A stretch of 64,000 nucleotides of DNA, taken from positions 308,121 through 372,120 of the forward strand of contig CAWELM010000014.1 of the NCBI GenBank assembly GCA_963809815.1. The letters are read 5' to 3'. Below the pieces are notes generated by a model, which saw nothing but the letters and a program-made list of their open reading frames with translations, was not told the DNA's origin and made no database searches. This document shows, piece by piece, positions 28,852 through 36,951 of the stretch. Source of the DNA: CAVVJA01 sp963809815. Its GTDB lineage: Bacteria > Actinomycetota > Actinomycetes > Mycobacteriales > Jatrophihabitantaceae. Each line of letters starts with the position of its first letter. Within the stretch, counting starts at the first letter, position 1. The position numbers and the translations under genes are program-made.

Positions 28852-29421
28852 TCAGGCCGGCTCGGCCTTCGCGGCCGCCTTCAACTGCTGTTTGAACGCG
28901 CGTACCTGCGACAGGGAGTCGTCGTCGACGATGTCGGCGACCGATCGATGGGCTCCCTCGTCGCCGTAGTCGCCGGCGGCGGTCCGCCAGCCCGCCGGCC
29001 GGACACCGAACTGCTTGCCGAGTAACGCGACGAAGATGCGTGCCTTCTGATTTCCGAACCCGGGCAAGGTGCTGACGCGCTGCACGAGGTCCGCCCCATC
29101 GGAGGCGCCGTTCCACACCGCGGCCGGGTCGCCGTCGAATCGTTCGACGAGCACCTGGGCAAGCGATTGGACGCGCTTTGCCATCGCGGCCGGGAATCGA
29201 TGCAGCGCCGGCGGCTTACGGAACAATTCCTCGAGTGCGGCCGGGTCGTACTCCGCGATCTCCCGGACATCCAGGTCGTGGCCGAGGCGCTGCTGCAACT
29301 CGTACGGAGAGGTGAACGCCTTCTCGATCGGGATCTGCTGGTCCAGCAGCATGCCGATCAGCAGAGCGAACGGATCGTCGACAAGGAACTGGTTTGCTTC
29401 TGGTGTGTAGGCAAGGTGCAT
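28852..29421 (-). CDS. HhH-GPD family base-excision repair-like protein
   Basis: This 189-residue protein has an HhH-GPD glycosylase fold: LLIGMLLDQQIPIEKAF near the N-terminus and the hairpin STLPGFGNQKARIFVALLGKQFG. This resembles a short actinobacterial branch of the EndoIII/AlkA superfamily. No 4Fe-4S cysteine loop is present, and I cannot place the catalytic Asp with certainty, so substrate and activity are open. It lies upstream of the SMR gene on the same strand with a 143-bp gap. Confidence 0.82.
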   Translation of the reverse strand: MHLAYTPEANQFLVDDPFALLIGMLLDQQIPIEKAFTSPYELQQRLGHDLDVREIAEYDPAALEELFRKPPALHRFPAAMAKRVQSLAQVLVERFDGDPAAVWNGASDGADLVQRVSTLPGFGNQKARIFVALLGKQFGVRPAGWRTAAGDYGDEGAHRSVADIVDDDSLSQVRAFKQQLKAAAKAEPA

Positions 29422-29463
29422 GCCGTTATCTTTCAGCGATCCGGGACGGAATTGGGCGAATTT

Positions 29464-31143
29464 TCATGCCCCGGCCCGCATCGGTATCGCTACGTCGCGG
29501 TCCGAGGCGACCTCGGCCGCGCGATCGTAGCCGGCGTCGACGTGGCGGATCACCCCCATGGCCGGGTCGTTGGTGAGCACCCGCTCGAGCTTCTCGGCGG
29601 CGAGCGCGGTGCCGTCGGCAACAGTCACCTGCCCGGCGTGGATGGACCGACCAATCCCGACGCCGCCACCGTGGTGGATCGACACCCAGCTGGCCCCACT
29701 CGCGACGTTGACCATGGCGTTCAACAGCGGCCAGTCGGCGATCGCGTCCGAGCCGTCAGCCATGGCCTCGGTCTCCCGATACGGCGAAGCAACCGAGCCG
29801 CAGTCGAGATGGTCGCGGCCGATCACGATCGGGGCGCTGATTGCGCCCGAGGCAACCAAGTCGTTGAAGGCCAGACCGGCGCGATCTCGCTCCCCGTAGC
29901 CCAGCCAGCAGATCCGCGCCGGCAGGCCCTGGTAATGCACTCGCTCCTGGGCCATCGTGATCCAGCGGCGCAGCGAAGTGTTCTCGGGGAACAGATCGAG
30001 AACCGCCTTGTCGGTCCGGGCGATGTCCGCCGGGTCTCCCGACAGCGCGACCCAACGGAACGGGCCCTTCCCCTCGCAGAACAGCGGCCGGATATAGGCC
30101 GGCACGAACCCCGGGAAGTCGAACGCCCGGTTATAGCCGGCCAGCTTGGCCTCGCCGCGGATCGAGTTGCCATAGTCGAACACCTCGGCGCCCCGGTCCA
30201 GGAATCCCACCATGGCGGCCACCTGCCTGGCCATCGACGCCCGGGCCCGTCCGGTGAACTCTTCGGGTTTGCGGGCGGCGTAGTCATGCCAGTCGTCGAA
30301 CTCGACCCCGATCGGCAAGTAAGACAACGGGTCGTGTGCTGACGTCTGGTCCGTGACGATGTCGATCGGAGCGTCGTGCACCAGCATCTGCGGTTCCAGC
30401 GACGCGGCGTTGCCGAGCAACCCGATCGAGAGCGGCCGTCGAGCGTCCCTAGCCGCGACCGCGAGCCGCAACGCCTCGTCCATCGAGTCAGTCGATACGT
30501 CGAGGTAGCGGTGTTCGATCCGGCGCTGGATCCGTGACGCGTCGACGTCGATGCAGATCGCGACGCCATCGTTCATCGTGACCGCGAGCGGCTGGGCGCC
30601 ACCCATGCCGCCCAAGCCCCCGGTCAATGTGATCGTCCCGGCGAGGGTGCCACCAAACCGTTTTGCGGCCACCGCCGCGAACGTCTCGTAGGTGCCCTGC
30701 AGGATGCCCTGCGTCCCGATGTAGATCCAGGAGCCGGCAGTCATCTGGCCGTACATCGTGAGGCCGAGCGCCTCGAGCCGCCGGAACTCCTCCCAGGTAG
30801 CCCAGTCCGGCACCAGGTTCGAGTTGGCGATGAGCACCCGCGGGGCCCACTCGTGCGTTCGCAGCACGCCCACCGGCCGGCCGGATTGGACGAGCAGCGT
30901 CTCGTCGAGCTTCAACTCGGTCAGGGCGCGGACGATGGCGTCGAAGCTGCGCCAGTCGCGAGCGGCCTTGCCCGTGCCGCCATAGACCACAAGCCGGTCC
31001 GGATGCTCTGCCACCTCCGGGTCCAGGTTGTTCTGCAGCATCCGAAGCGGAGCCTCGGTCGGCCAGCCCGCAGCCGTGGCGGGCATCGTGCCACGCGGAG
31101 CCCGGACCGGTCGTGCGCCCGCGGTTGTCTCCTGGCCAGTCAT
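29464..31143 (-). CDS. hutU: Urocanate hydratase
   Basis: ATG 31143, preceded by GGAGGGAG, gives 559 residues, the normal HutU length. Recognisable blocks are MLQNNLDPEVAEHPDRLVVYGG at the N-terminus, GQMTAGSWIYIGTQGILQGTYETF, and GGLGGMGGAQPLAVTMN, the NAD-binding region. The enzyme uses tightly bound NAD+ to hydrate urocanate to 4-imidazolone-5-propanoate, step two of histidine degradation. hutH lies 69 bp upstream on the same strand, so the two are one operon. The step-three gene hutI is 11 kb away at 42607. Confidence 0.97.
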   Translation of the reverse strand: MTGQETTAGARPVRAPRGTMPATAAGWPTEAPLRMLQNNLDPEVAEHPDRLVVYGGTGKAARDWRSFDAIVRALTELKLDETLLVQSGRPVGVLRTHEWAPRVLIANSNLVPDWATWEEFRRLEALGLTMYGQMTAGSWIYIGTQGILQGTYETFAAVAAKRFGGTLAGTITLTGGLGGMGGAQPLAVTMNDGVAICIDVDASRIQRRIEHRYLDVSTDSMDEALRLAVAARDARRPLSIGLLGNAASLEPQMLVHDAPIDIVTDQTSAHDPLSYLPIGVEFDDWHDYAARKPEEFTGRARASMARQVAAMVGFLDRGAEVFDYGNSIRGEAKLAGYNRAFDFPGFVPAYIRPLFCEGKGPFRWVALSGDPADIARTDKAVLDLFPENTSLRRWITMAQERVHYQGLPARICWLGYGERDRAGLAFNDLVASGAISAPIVIGRDHLDCGSVASPYRETEAMADGSDAIADWPLLNAMVNVASGASWVSIHHGGGVGIGRSIHAGQVTVADGTALAAEKLERVLTNDPAMGVIRHVDAGYDRAAEVASDRDVAIPMRAGA

Positions 31144-31212
31144 CGGGTCTCCCTCCGGCCGGGTCCTAGAACGGATTCCATCACGGGACGTGCGTCCCCG
31201 CATTCAGCGCGC

Positions 31213-32763
31213 TCAGCCGAGCGGCGCCGGCAACGCCGACTCCGCCGCCGCCACCGCCGTCCCGGACCGGACGAACGCCAACGCAGCCTCGATCTCGGGC
31301 GCGAGAAAACGATCAGGTCCCGGCCCATCGACGCTGTGCCGCAGCGCCGCAATCACAGCTCCCGTCGCTGGTCCGGGCCCGAGTGGCGCCCGCAGGTCGA
31401 TTGCGCGGGCCGCGGTGAGCAACTCCACGGCGAGGACCCGACCCAGGCCGTCGACAGCTCGGCGGAGCTTTCGGGCGGCCGACCAACCCATCGACACGTG
31501 GTCCTCCTGCATCGCGGACGATGGGATCGAATCCACCGACGCCGGCACCGCCAACCGCTTCAGCTCGGACACGACGGCCGCCTGCATGTATTGGGCGATC
31601 ATGTGTCCGGAGTCCACGCCGGCGTCCGCGGCCAGGAAGGGCGGCAATCCGCGTGAGCGGGCCACGTCCAACATCCGGTCGGTTCGACGCTCGCTCATGG
31701 ACGCGAGGTCGGCAACCGGTATGGCAAGAAAGTCCAGCACGTAGCCAACCGGGGCACCGTGGAAGTTGCCGTTCGACTCGACCGCACCCGCCGGCGTCAC
31801 CACGGGGTTATCTATGGCCGAAGCGAGCTCGTAGCCAGCCACGCTCCGGGCATGCGCGACCGTGTCCCGCGCGGCGCCGGCCACCTGGGGCGAACACCGC
31901 ATCGAGTAGGCGTCCTGGACATACGCGCAGTCCGGGCCGGCATGCGAGGCGATGATCGGTGAGCCGGAGAGCAGGGCGCGCATATTGGCCGCCGCAATGG
32001 CCTGTCCGGGTTGCGGGCGCAGGGCCTGCAGATCGGCTGCGAAGACCGCGGCCGTCCCGAGCATCGCCTCCACGGACATCGCCGCGGTGAGATCCGCAGT
32101 GCGCAGCAGCAGGTCGAGATCGGTACACGCCAGAATGAGCTGGCCCAGCATCCCGTCGGTGCCGTTGATCAGCGCGAGCCCCTCCTTCTCGGCCAGCTCG
32201 ACCGGCTGGATGCCGTGCTCGGGGAGAACGTCGGCGGCGGGGCGTAGCCGGCCCTCGGGATCCCGCACCTCGCCCTCACCTAATAGCGCGAGCGCCACGT
32301 GGGAAAGCGGCGCCAGATCTCCTGAGCAGCCCAGCGAGCCGAATTCCGGCACGACAGGCGTGATCCCGGCATCGAGTAGCGCCGCAAGCGTGTTGGCGAC
32401 CAGTGGCCGTACACCTGTCCGGCCGGTGGCCAGGGTCGACAAGCGAAGCAGCATCATCGCCCGGACGACTTCGCGTTCGACCCCTGGTCCGGACCCAGCG
32501 GCATGCGATCGGATCAAGGATCGCTGCAGCGTCGCGCGCCGGGACGCCGGAATCGAAGTCGTCGCGAGCGCTCCGAAGCCGGTCGAGATGCCGTAGTGCG
32601 GTTCGCTGTCGTGGGCGAGCCCGTCCACGATCTCCCGCGACTTGTCGATGGCCGAGAGCGCGTCGGCCGACAGCGTCACCCCGGCTCCAGTCCGGGCAAC
32701 CGACACCACCTCCGCCTCACTCACCGGACCGATTCCGACTGTGACGCGCGGCATGCCTGACAT
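31213..32763 (-). CDS. hutH: Histidine ammonia-lyase
   Basis: The product is 516 residues from ATG 32763; ATG 32754 is possible. The MIO-forming loop reads GSLGCSGDLAPLSHVALA, with Cys-Ser-Gly at about 146-148 in place of the common Ala-Ser-Gly. The published active-site pattern for this family allows Cys there, so the enzyme should still form the electrophilic cofactor. FGSLGCSG, QDAYSMRCSPQV and GNFHGAPVGY are family landmarks. It deaminates histidine to urocanate and is the first gene of hutH-hutU. A 64-bp region separates it from the divergent oxidoreductase at 32828. No hut regulator lies nearby. Confidence 0.95.
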   Translation of the reverse strand: MSGMPRVTVGIGPVSEAEVVSVARTGAGVTLSADALSAIDKSREIVDGLAHDSEPHYGISTGFGALATTSIPASRRATLQRSLIRSHAAGSGPGVEREVVRAMMLLRLSTLATGRTGVRPLVANTLAALLDAGITPVVPEFGSLGCSGDLAPLSHVALALLGEGEVRDPEGRLRPAADVLPEHGIQPVELAEKEGLALINGTDGMLGQLILACTDLDLLLRTADLTAAMSVEAMLGTAAVFAADLQALRPQPGQAIAAANMRALLSGSPIIASHAGPDCAYVQDAYSMRCSPQVAGAARDTVAHARSVAGYELASAIDNPVVTPAGAVESNGNFHGAPVGYVLDFLAIPVADLASMSERRTDRMLDVARSRGLPPFLAADAGVDSGHMIAQYMQAAVVSELKRLAVPASVDSIPSSAMQEDHVSMGWSAARKLRRAVDGLGRVLAVELLTAARAIDLRAPLGPGPATGAVIAALRHSVDGPGPDRFLAPEIEAALAFVRSGTAVAAAESALPAPLG

Positions 32764-32827
32764 GGGCTCACTCTGCCACTGCCGCCCGTCCGTCGACGGA
32801 CGTAACGGCACGCTTTAAGGTCACCGC

Positions 32828-33802
32828 GTGCGTGCCGCCGTGATCACCCATCCCGGACCCCCCGACGTGCTCCAGGTCCAGGAGGTTCCGGACCCGCGAC
32901 CGGGTGTAGGCGAAGTGCTCCTCGACGTGACGGCAACCGCGGTGAACCGGGCTGACCTCATGCAGCGCCAGGGCCACTACGATCCGCCACCCGGAGCGTC
33001 GCCGTATCCGGGTCTCGAGTGCAGCGGCGTCATCGCGAGGCGCGGCGAGGGCGTTACCGGCTGGGCCGTCGGCGACCCAGTGTGTGCATTGTTGGCCGGC
33101 GGCGGTTACGCCGAGCGCGTGGCCGTACCAGCGGGCCAACTGATGCGCGTGCCCCGGGGACTCTCGCTGCGGGATGCCGCCGCCCTTCCAGAAACCGCGT
33201 GCACGGTGTGGTCGATGGTGTTCGACGTTGGCCGCCTCCGGCCCGGCGAGACGCTGCTTGTGCACGGCGGAACGAGCGGCATCGGAACCCTCGCGATCCA
33301 ACTCGCCCATCACTACGGAGCACGGGTGATCACGACCGCCGGTTCTGCCACCAAGCTCGACGCCGCGCGACGGCTCGGCGCTGATGTTGCCATCGACTAC
33401 CGGGAGCAGGACTTCGCCGAGGTGATCGCTGAGACAGCTGGCGGCGTGGACGTGATCCTTGACAACATCGGCGCTGCGTACCTGCCGCGCAATGTCGCAT
33501 CGCTGCGGATCGGCGGCCGGCTGGTGGTCATTGGCCTGCAGGGCGGCCGAGTGGGCGAGCTGGACCTCGGCGCGCTCCTCGCTAAGCGCGCAAGCGTAAG
33601 CGCGGCATCGCTGCGCGCGCGCCCGCTGGCGCAGAAGGCCGCCATCGTGACCGCCACGGAAAGCTTCGTCTGGCCGCTGATCGAGTCCGGCGATGTCGCA
33701 CCGGTCATCGATCGGGTTTTGCCGTTGGACGATGCCGCGGCGGCCCACCAGCTCGTGGAATCGAGCCAGCACATCGGAAAGGTGGTCCTGCAAGTCCGGT
33801 AG
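32828..33802 (+). CDS. NAD(P)H:quinone oxidoreductase, zinc-free MDR family
   Basis: GTG start, 324 residues. The N-terminal GroES-like half has PPDVLQVQEVPDPRPGVGEV and AVNRADLMQRQGHYDPPPG. The Rossmann half has LLVHGGTSGIGTLAIQLA, a nucleotide-binding glycine motif of the NADPH-quinone reductase (QOR) branch of medium-chain dehydrogenases. Catalytic zinc ligands are absent. These enzymes reduce quinones or enones with NADPH; the substrate is unknown. It is divergent from hutH. Confidence 0.9.
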   Translation: MRAAVITHPGPPDVLQVQEVPDPRPGVGEVLLDVTATAVNRADLMQRQGHYDPPPGASPYPGLECSGVIARRGEGVTGWAVGDPVCALLAGGGYAERVAVPAGQLMRVPRGLSLRDAAALPETACTVWSMVFDVGRLRPGETLLVHGGTSGIGTLAIQLAHHYGARVITTAGSATKLDAARRLGADVAIDYREQDFAEVIAETAGGVDVILDNIGAAYLPRNVASLRIGGRLVVIGLQGGRVGELDLGALLAKRASVSAASLRARPLAQKAAIVTATESFVWPLIESGDVAPVIDRVLPLDDAAAAHQLVESSQHIGKVVLQVR

Positions 33803-33984
33803 CACGCCGGCCCCGCGCGGAAGGCGACAGCGAGTGAGGATCGTACCGAGCGTCAGCGAGCGAGGACCGGAGCGAGCGCGGAGCCGACCGTGTCACATGG
33901 CACCATCATCACTGATTGATAACGACTCGCCTACGCTCCGTCGTCTGGTATTGAGCTCTCGTCCGACCGGGCAGACCATAGGTC

Positions 33985-34131
33985 ATGGCCGTCCTGCATG
34001 CACGGGCCGGGCGCCGCCGCAAGGCGCACCCTGAGCTGGCTGCGGACATCATGCTGTTCGTCGGCATGATCCTGTTTGTGCTGTTCTGGGGATGGATCGG
34101 TTACGAGGTCCTCCGCATGAACCTCCACTGA
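33985..34131 (+). CDS. Small membrane protein, 48 residues
   Basis: An ATG at 33985 opens a 48-codon frame ending TGA 34131. The product has a basic N-terminus (HARAGRRRKAH) and one hydrophobic helix (IMLFVGMILFVLFWGWIGY). A plain single-pass small protein of this composition is plausible. It is the only coding candidate in the gap 33803-34161, whose left part is a degenerate GAGCGAG-rich stretch. No family is recognised and the ribosome site is weak. Confidence 0.5.
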   Translation: MAVLHARAGRRRKAHPELAADIMLFVGMILFVLFWGWIGYEVLRMNLH

Positions 34132-34161
34132 TCCGGCCGACGTCGTTTCATCCGAACCCGG

Positions 34162-35379
34162 TCACGCCGGCACCCGTGATTGGCGGCTGCCGAGCAGATC
34201 GTCGAGCGCAATGGCCAGCTGATCGACCTCGACATGGGTGGTATACGGCATCAGTCCGACATGCACCGCACCACCTAATTCGTCGACGCCCAATGCCGTC
34301 ATGAGTTCCGACATGCCGTGGGGACCGGTCCAGACCGACAGGCCGCGCGAATACAGGAAGTCGGCCACCCGATTCGGCAGCGTTCCAGCAATCGTGAAGG
34401 CAAACACGGGTACCCGTGGTACCGGTGCGCCGATGAGGGTCACCCCGGGGATCCGGCGCAGCATCGTGTCGAGCCGCTCGAACAACCGATCTTGATAACC
34501 CCGGGCCGAGGTCACTGACGTGAGCAGTCGTTCCCGCCGGGACCCAGTGGCTGCCTCGTCAAGGGCCGCGAGGTGGTCGACGGCCGCAGTGACGCCGTCC
34601 AGGAGCTCAACCGGCAACGGACCGATCAAGGGCAGCATCCGTCGCACTGAGGCCGGAAGACGCTCGATCTCGTGCCGGACGCCGACGGCCATGCTGAGGG
34701 CCGCCATGGTCGGTCCGCCGAACGACTGCGTCTGCACGGTCAGCAGATCGGCTCCGGACGCATCCAGGTCGAGCGGGAGGGATGTTGCTGCCGCTCCAGC
34801 GTCCACGGCGACCAGGGCGCCCACACCGTGGGCGATCTCGGTGATCCGCTTCACGTCCGGCACAGCGCCGGTGACCGGGTTCGCGAGGGGCACCGTGACC
34901 AGCCGGGTATGGCGACCGACCAGGGATTCGTACTGCCAGTCCGGAAGTTCGCCCGTCTCCACGTCGGCCTCGGCGAAATGTACGGTGGCACCCACGGCAC
35001 GAGCGGCCGACGACCACACCCGGACGGTCTCGTCACTGTCCAGCCGGCTGAGTACGACCTCGTCACCCAGCTGCCACGTCCGAGATACGGCGGCGGCGAA
35101 CCAGGTCAGCAACGCCGACACGCTCCCGCCGATGACCACCGATTGGGCCGGCGCGCCGACCACGTCGCCGATAGCTCGACGGGCCTCATCGACCGATACA
35201 GCAGCCCGTCGCGACCGTTCCGAACGCGATCCCGGCTGCGCCGGCGCCCAGCGGAGCGTGCTGACGATCGCCCGCACGACCGACTCGGGCTGTAGCGCGC
35301 TATAAGTGCCTTCGAGGTGGACGATGCCCGATCCGAGCGTCGGGTACAAACCGCGCACCCGAGCCACGTCGAAGCTCAT
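34162..35379 (-). CDS. Rv3778c-like fold-type I aminotransferase homologue lacking the PLP lysine
   Basis: The protein has 405 residues and begins FDVARVRGLYPTLGSGIVHLEG. It resembles M. tuberculosis Rv3778c along its length, including WSSAARAVGATVHFAEADVE and ETGELPDWQYESLV. The fold is that of class V aminotransferases/cysteine desulfurases. The usual HKxxGP site reads QTQSFGGPTMAAL, so the PLP-binding Lys is replaced, and the usual histidine after VD is absent (VDAGAAATSL). A PLP-dependent reaction by the standard mechanism is therefore unlikely. The gene is divergent from bpa, as in mycobacteria where Rv3778c lies near Rv3780. Confidence 0.8.
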   Translation of the reverse strand: MSFDVARVRGLYPTLGSGIVHLEGTYSALQPESVVRAIVSTLRWAPAQPGSRSERSRRAAVSVDEARRAIGDVVGAPAQSVVIGGSVSALLTWFAAAVSRTWQLGDEVVLSRLDSDETVRVWSSAARAVGATVHFAEADVETGELPDWQYESLVGRHTRLVTVPLANPVTGAVPDVKRITEIAHGVGALVAVDAGAAATSLPLDLDASGADLLTVQTQSFGGPTMAALSMAVGVRHEIERLPASVRRMLPLIGPLPVELLDGVTAAVDHLAALDEAATGSRRERLLTSVTSARGYQDRLFERLDTMLRRIPGVTLIGAPVPRVPVFAFTIAGTLPNRVADFLYSRGLSVWTGPHGMSELMTALGVDELGGAVHVGLMPYTTHVEVDQLAIALDDLLGSRQSRVPA

Positions 35380-35476
35380 TTCTCTGTGCTACCTCCTTAG
35401 CCCTCCACGTGGTCAGCTCGGCGATGGCGGCCCAGTCACGTTGCTCTCCCGGGCACGGGGTGACCAGACTGGACCC

Positions 35477-36100
35477 ATGACGGAGTACACCGCGAATGAC
35501 CCCCGGCGTGAGGCGCATTCGGCCGCGACACGCCCAACGAACGAGGTTGTCGACGCTGACACGGCCGGTCCTGGGGTCCCTGGTGAGTCCGATGATGGCG
35601 ACGACATTACGGCCATGGTCGAGCAGCCGGCCAAGGTGATGCGGATCGGCACGATGATCAAGCAGTTGCTGGAGGAGGTTCGCGCGGCGCCGTTGGACGA
35701 AGCCGGCCGCCAACGGCTGCGGGAAATCCACGAATCCTCGATCAAAGAGCTGGAGCAGGGCCTGTCTCCCGAGCTGCGCGAGGAGCTCGATCGGCTCACG
35801 CTCCCCTTCGGCAGCGGTGTTCCGTCCGAGGCTGAGCTGCGCATCGCGCAAGCGCAGCTCGTCGGCTGGCTGGAGGGGGTCTTCCACGGCATCCAGACCG
35901 CACTATTCGCTCAGCAGATGGCCGCCCGCGCCCAGTTGGAGGAGATGCGCCGGGCCTTGCCGGCCGGGCCTGGAGGCGGCGGCGGCCAGGTGGTCGTTGG
36001 CCCGGGCGGACAGATCCTGGCGGGCCCGCCCGGTCCGCGGCTTATCCCGCGTCCGCCGAGCGGCGAAGAGGGTGAGCACGGGACCGGCCAGTACCTATAG
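35477..36100 (+). CDS. bpa: Bacterial proteasome activator Bpa/PafE
   Basis: ATG 35477 gives 207 residues. The acidic, disordered N-terminus is followed by a helical core (MRIGTMIKQLLEEVRAAPLD, ELEQGLSPELREELDRLTLPF, AQLVGWLEGVFHGIQTALFAQQ), a Gly/Pro-rich linker and the C-terminal GQYL. This core plus GQYL is the hallmark of M. tuberculosis Bpa/PafE (Rv3780), an ATP-independent dodecameric ring. Its C-termini dock into the 20S proteasome and open the gate for unfolded substrates such as HspR. The presence of bpa predicts prcA/prcB elsewhere in the genome. The neighbour is the Rv3778c-like gene, as in mycobacteria. Confidence 0.93.
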   Translation: MTEYTANDPRREAHSAATRPTNEVVDADTAGPGVPGESDDGDDITAMVEQPAKVMRIGTMIKQLLEEVRAAPLDEAGRQRLREIHESSIKELEQGLSPELREELDRLTLPFGSGVPSEAELRIAQAQLVGWLEGVFHGIQTALFAQQMAARAQLEEMRRALPAGPGGGGGQVVVGPGGQILAGPPGPRLIPRPPSGEEGEHGTGQYL

Positions 36101-36117
36101 GAGCCAAGTTCCGGGCG

Positions 36118-36951
36118 TCAGCGTTCTCCGCCCCTACTGAGCAAGGATTCGATGAGCCCGGCGACGGCATCGTCGTCATTTCGCCCGAGCACCTCGTCAG
36201 CCGCCGCGATGGCCGCCGGGTGCGCGTTGCTCACGGCATACGCGCGGCCGGCCCACTCCAGCATCGAGACATCATTCGGCATGTCACCGATCGCCGCCAC
36301 CTCGGCCGCTGGGACGCCGTAGCCGGCCGCGACCTCCGCCAGACCAGTGGCCTTGGTCACGCCTGGCGCCGCGATCTCCAGCAACGCGAGTCGGGACGAG
36401 TGGGTAACCGTTGCCCGTCCAGCCAGCAACCGGGACGTGGCGACCATCATCTCGTCGGCATCGGCGGTGAGGTCCTTCGCGAGTAGCTTTACCGCCGGCT
36501 TCCGGATGATCTCGGCCAGCTCCGCCATGCGGGGCGGAGGCAACGGGTTGCCCTGCCGGTCGTGGCTCGGGCTCATCTCCCAGTCGTGCCGGTAGCCCGG
36601 CTCGTAGCCGAAGTCGAGGCCGTATTCCACCCCGAATCGCGCTGCCGGAAAGGCCGAGCGGACCTCCTCGGTGATCTCCGCGAGCAACTCGGGGCTGAGG
36701 GGGTGCTCCCGGATGACGGTCTCGGTGCGCAAGTCATAGATGACGGCGCCGTTCGCGGCTACCGCGACGCCACGATGGTCGACCGCGTCGGCGATCTCGT
36801 GCAACCAGCGCGGCGGCCGCCCGGAGACGAACGCGACAAGCAAGCCCGCCTCAGCGGCCCGGCGCAACGCATCTCGGGTTCGGTCGCTCACGCTCCCGTC
36901 AGATCGCACCAGCGTGCCGTCCAGGTCACTCGCGAGCAAACGGATCGTCAC
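36118..36951 (-). CDS. HAD superfamily (Cof-type) phosphatase
   Basis: GTG 36951 overlaps the serS stop and gives 277 residues. HAD motif I is LLASDLDGTLVRSDGSVS, motif II FVSGRPPRW, and the C-terminal motif IV AAIGDMPNDVSMLEWAG. A C2-type cap lies between motifs II and IV. The family dephosphorylates sugar phosphates or nucleotides, often loosely. The upstream frame runs on but overlaps serS in another register. Translational coupling to serS is likely. Confidence 0.88.
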   Translation of the reverse strand: MTIRLLASDLDGTLVRSDGSVSDRTRDALRRAAEAGLLVAFVSGRPPRWLHEIADAVDHRGVAVAANGAVIYDLRTETVIREHPLSPELLAEITEEVRSAFPAARFGVEYGLDFGYEPGYRHDWEMSPSHDRQGNPLPPPRMAELAEIIRKPAVKLLAKDLTADADEMMVATSRLLAGRATVTHSSRLALLEIAAPGVTKATGLAEVAAGYGVPAAEVAAIGDMPNDVSMLEWAGRAYAVSNAHPAAIAAADEVLGRNDDDAVAGLIESLLSRGGER

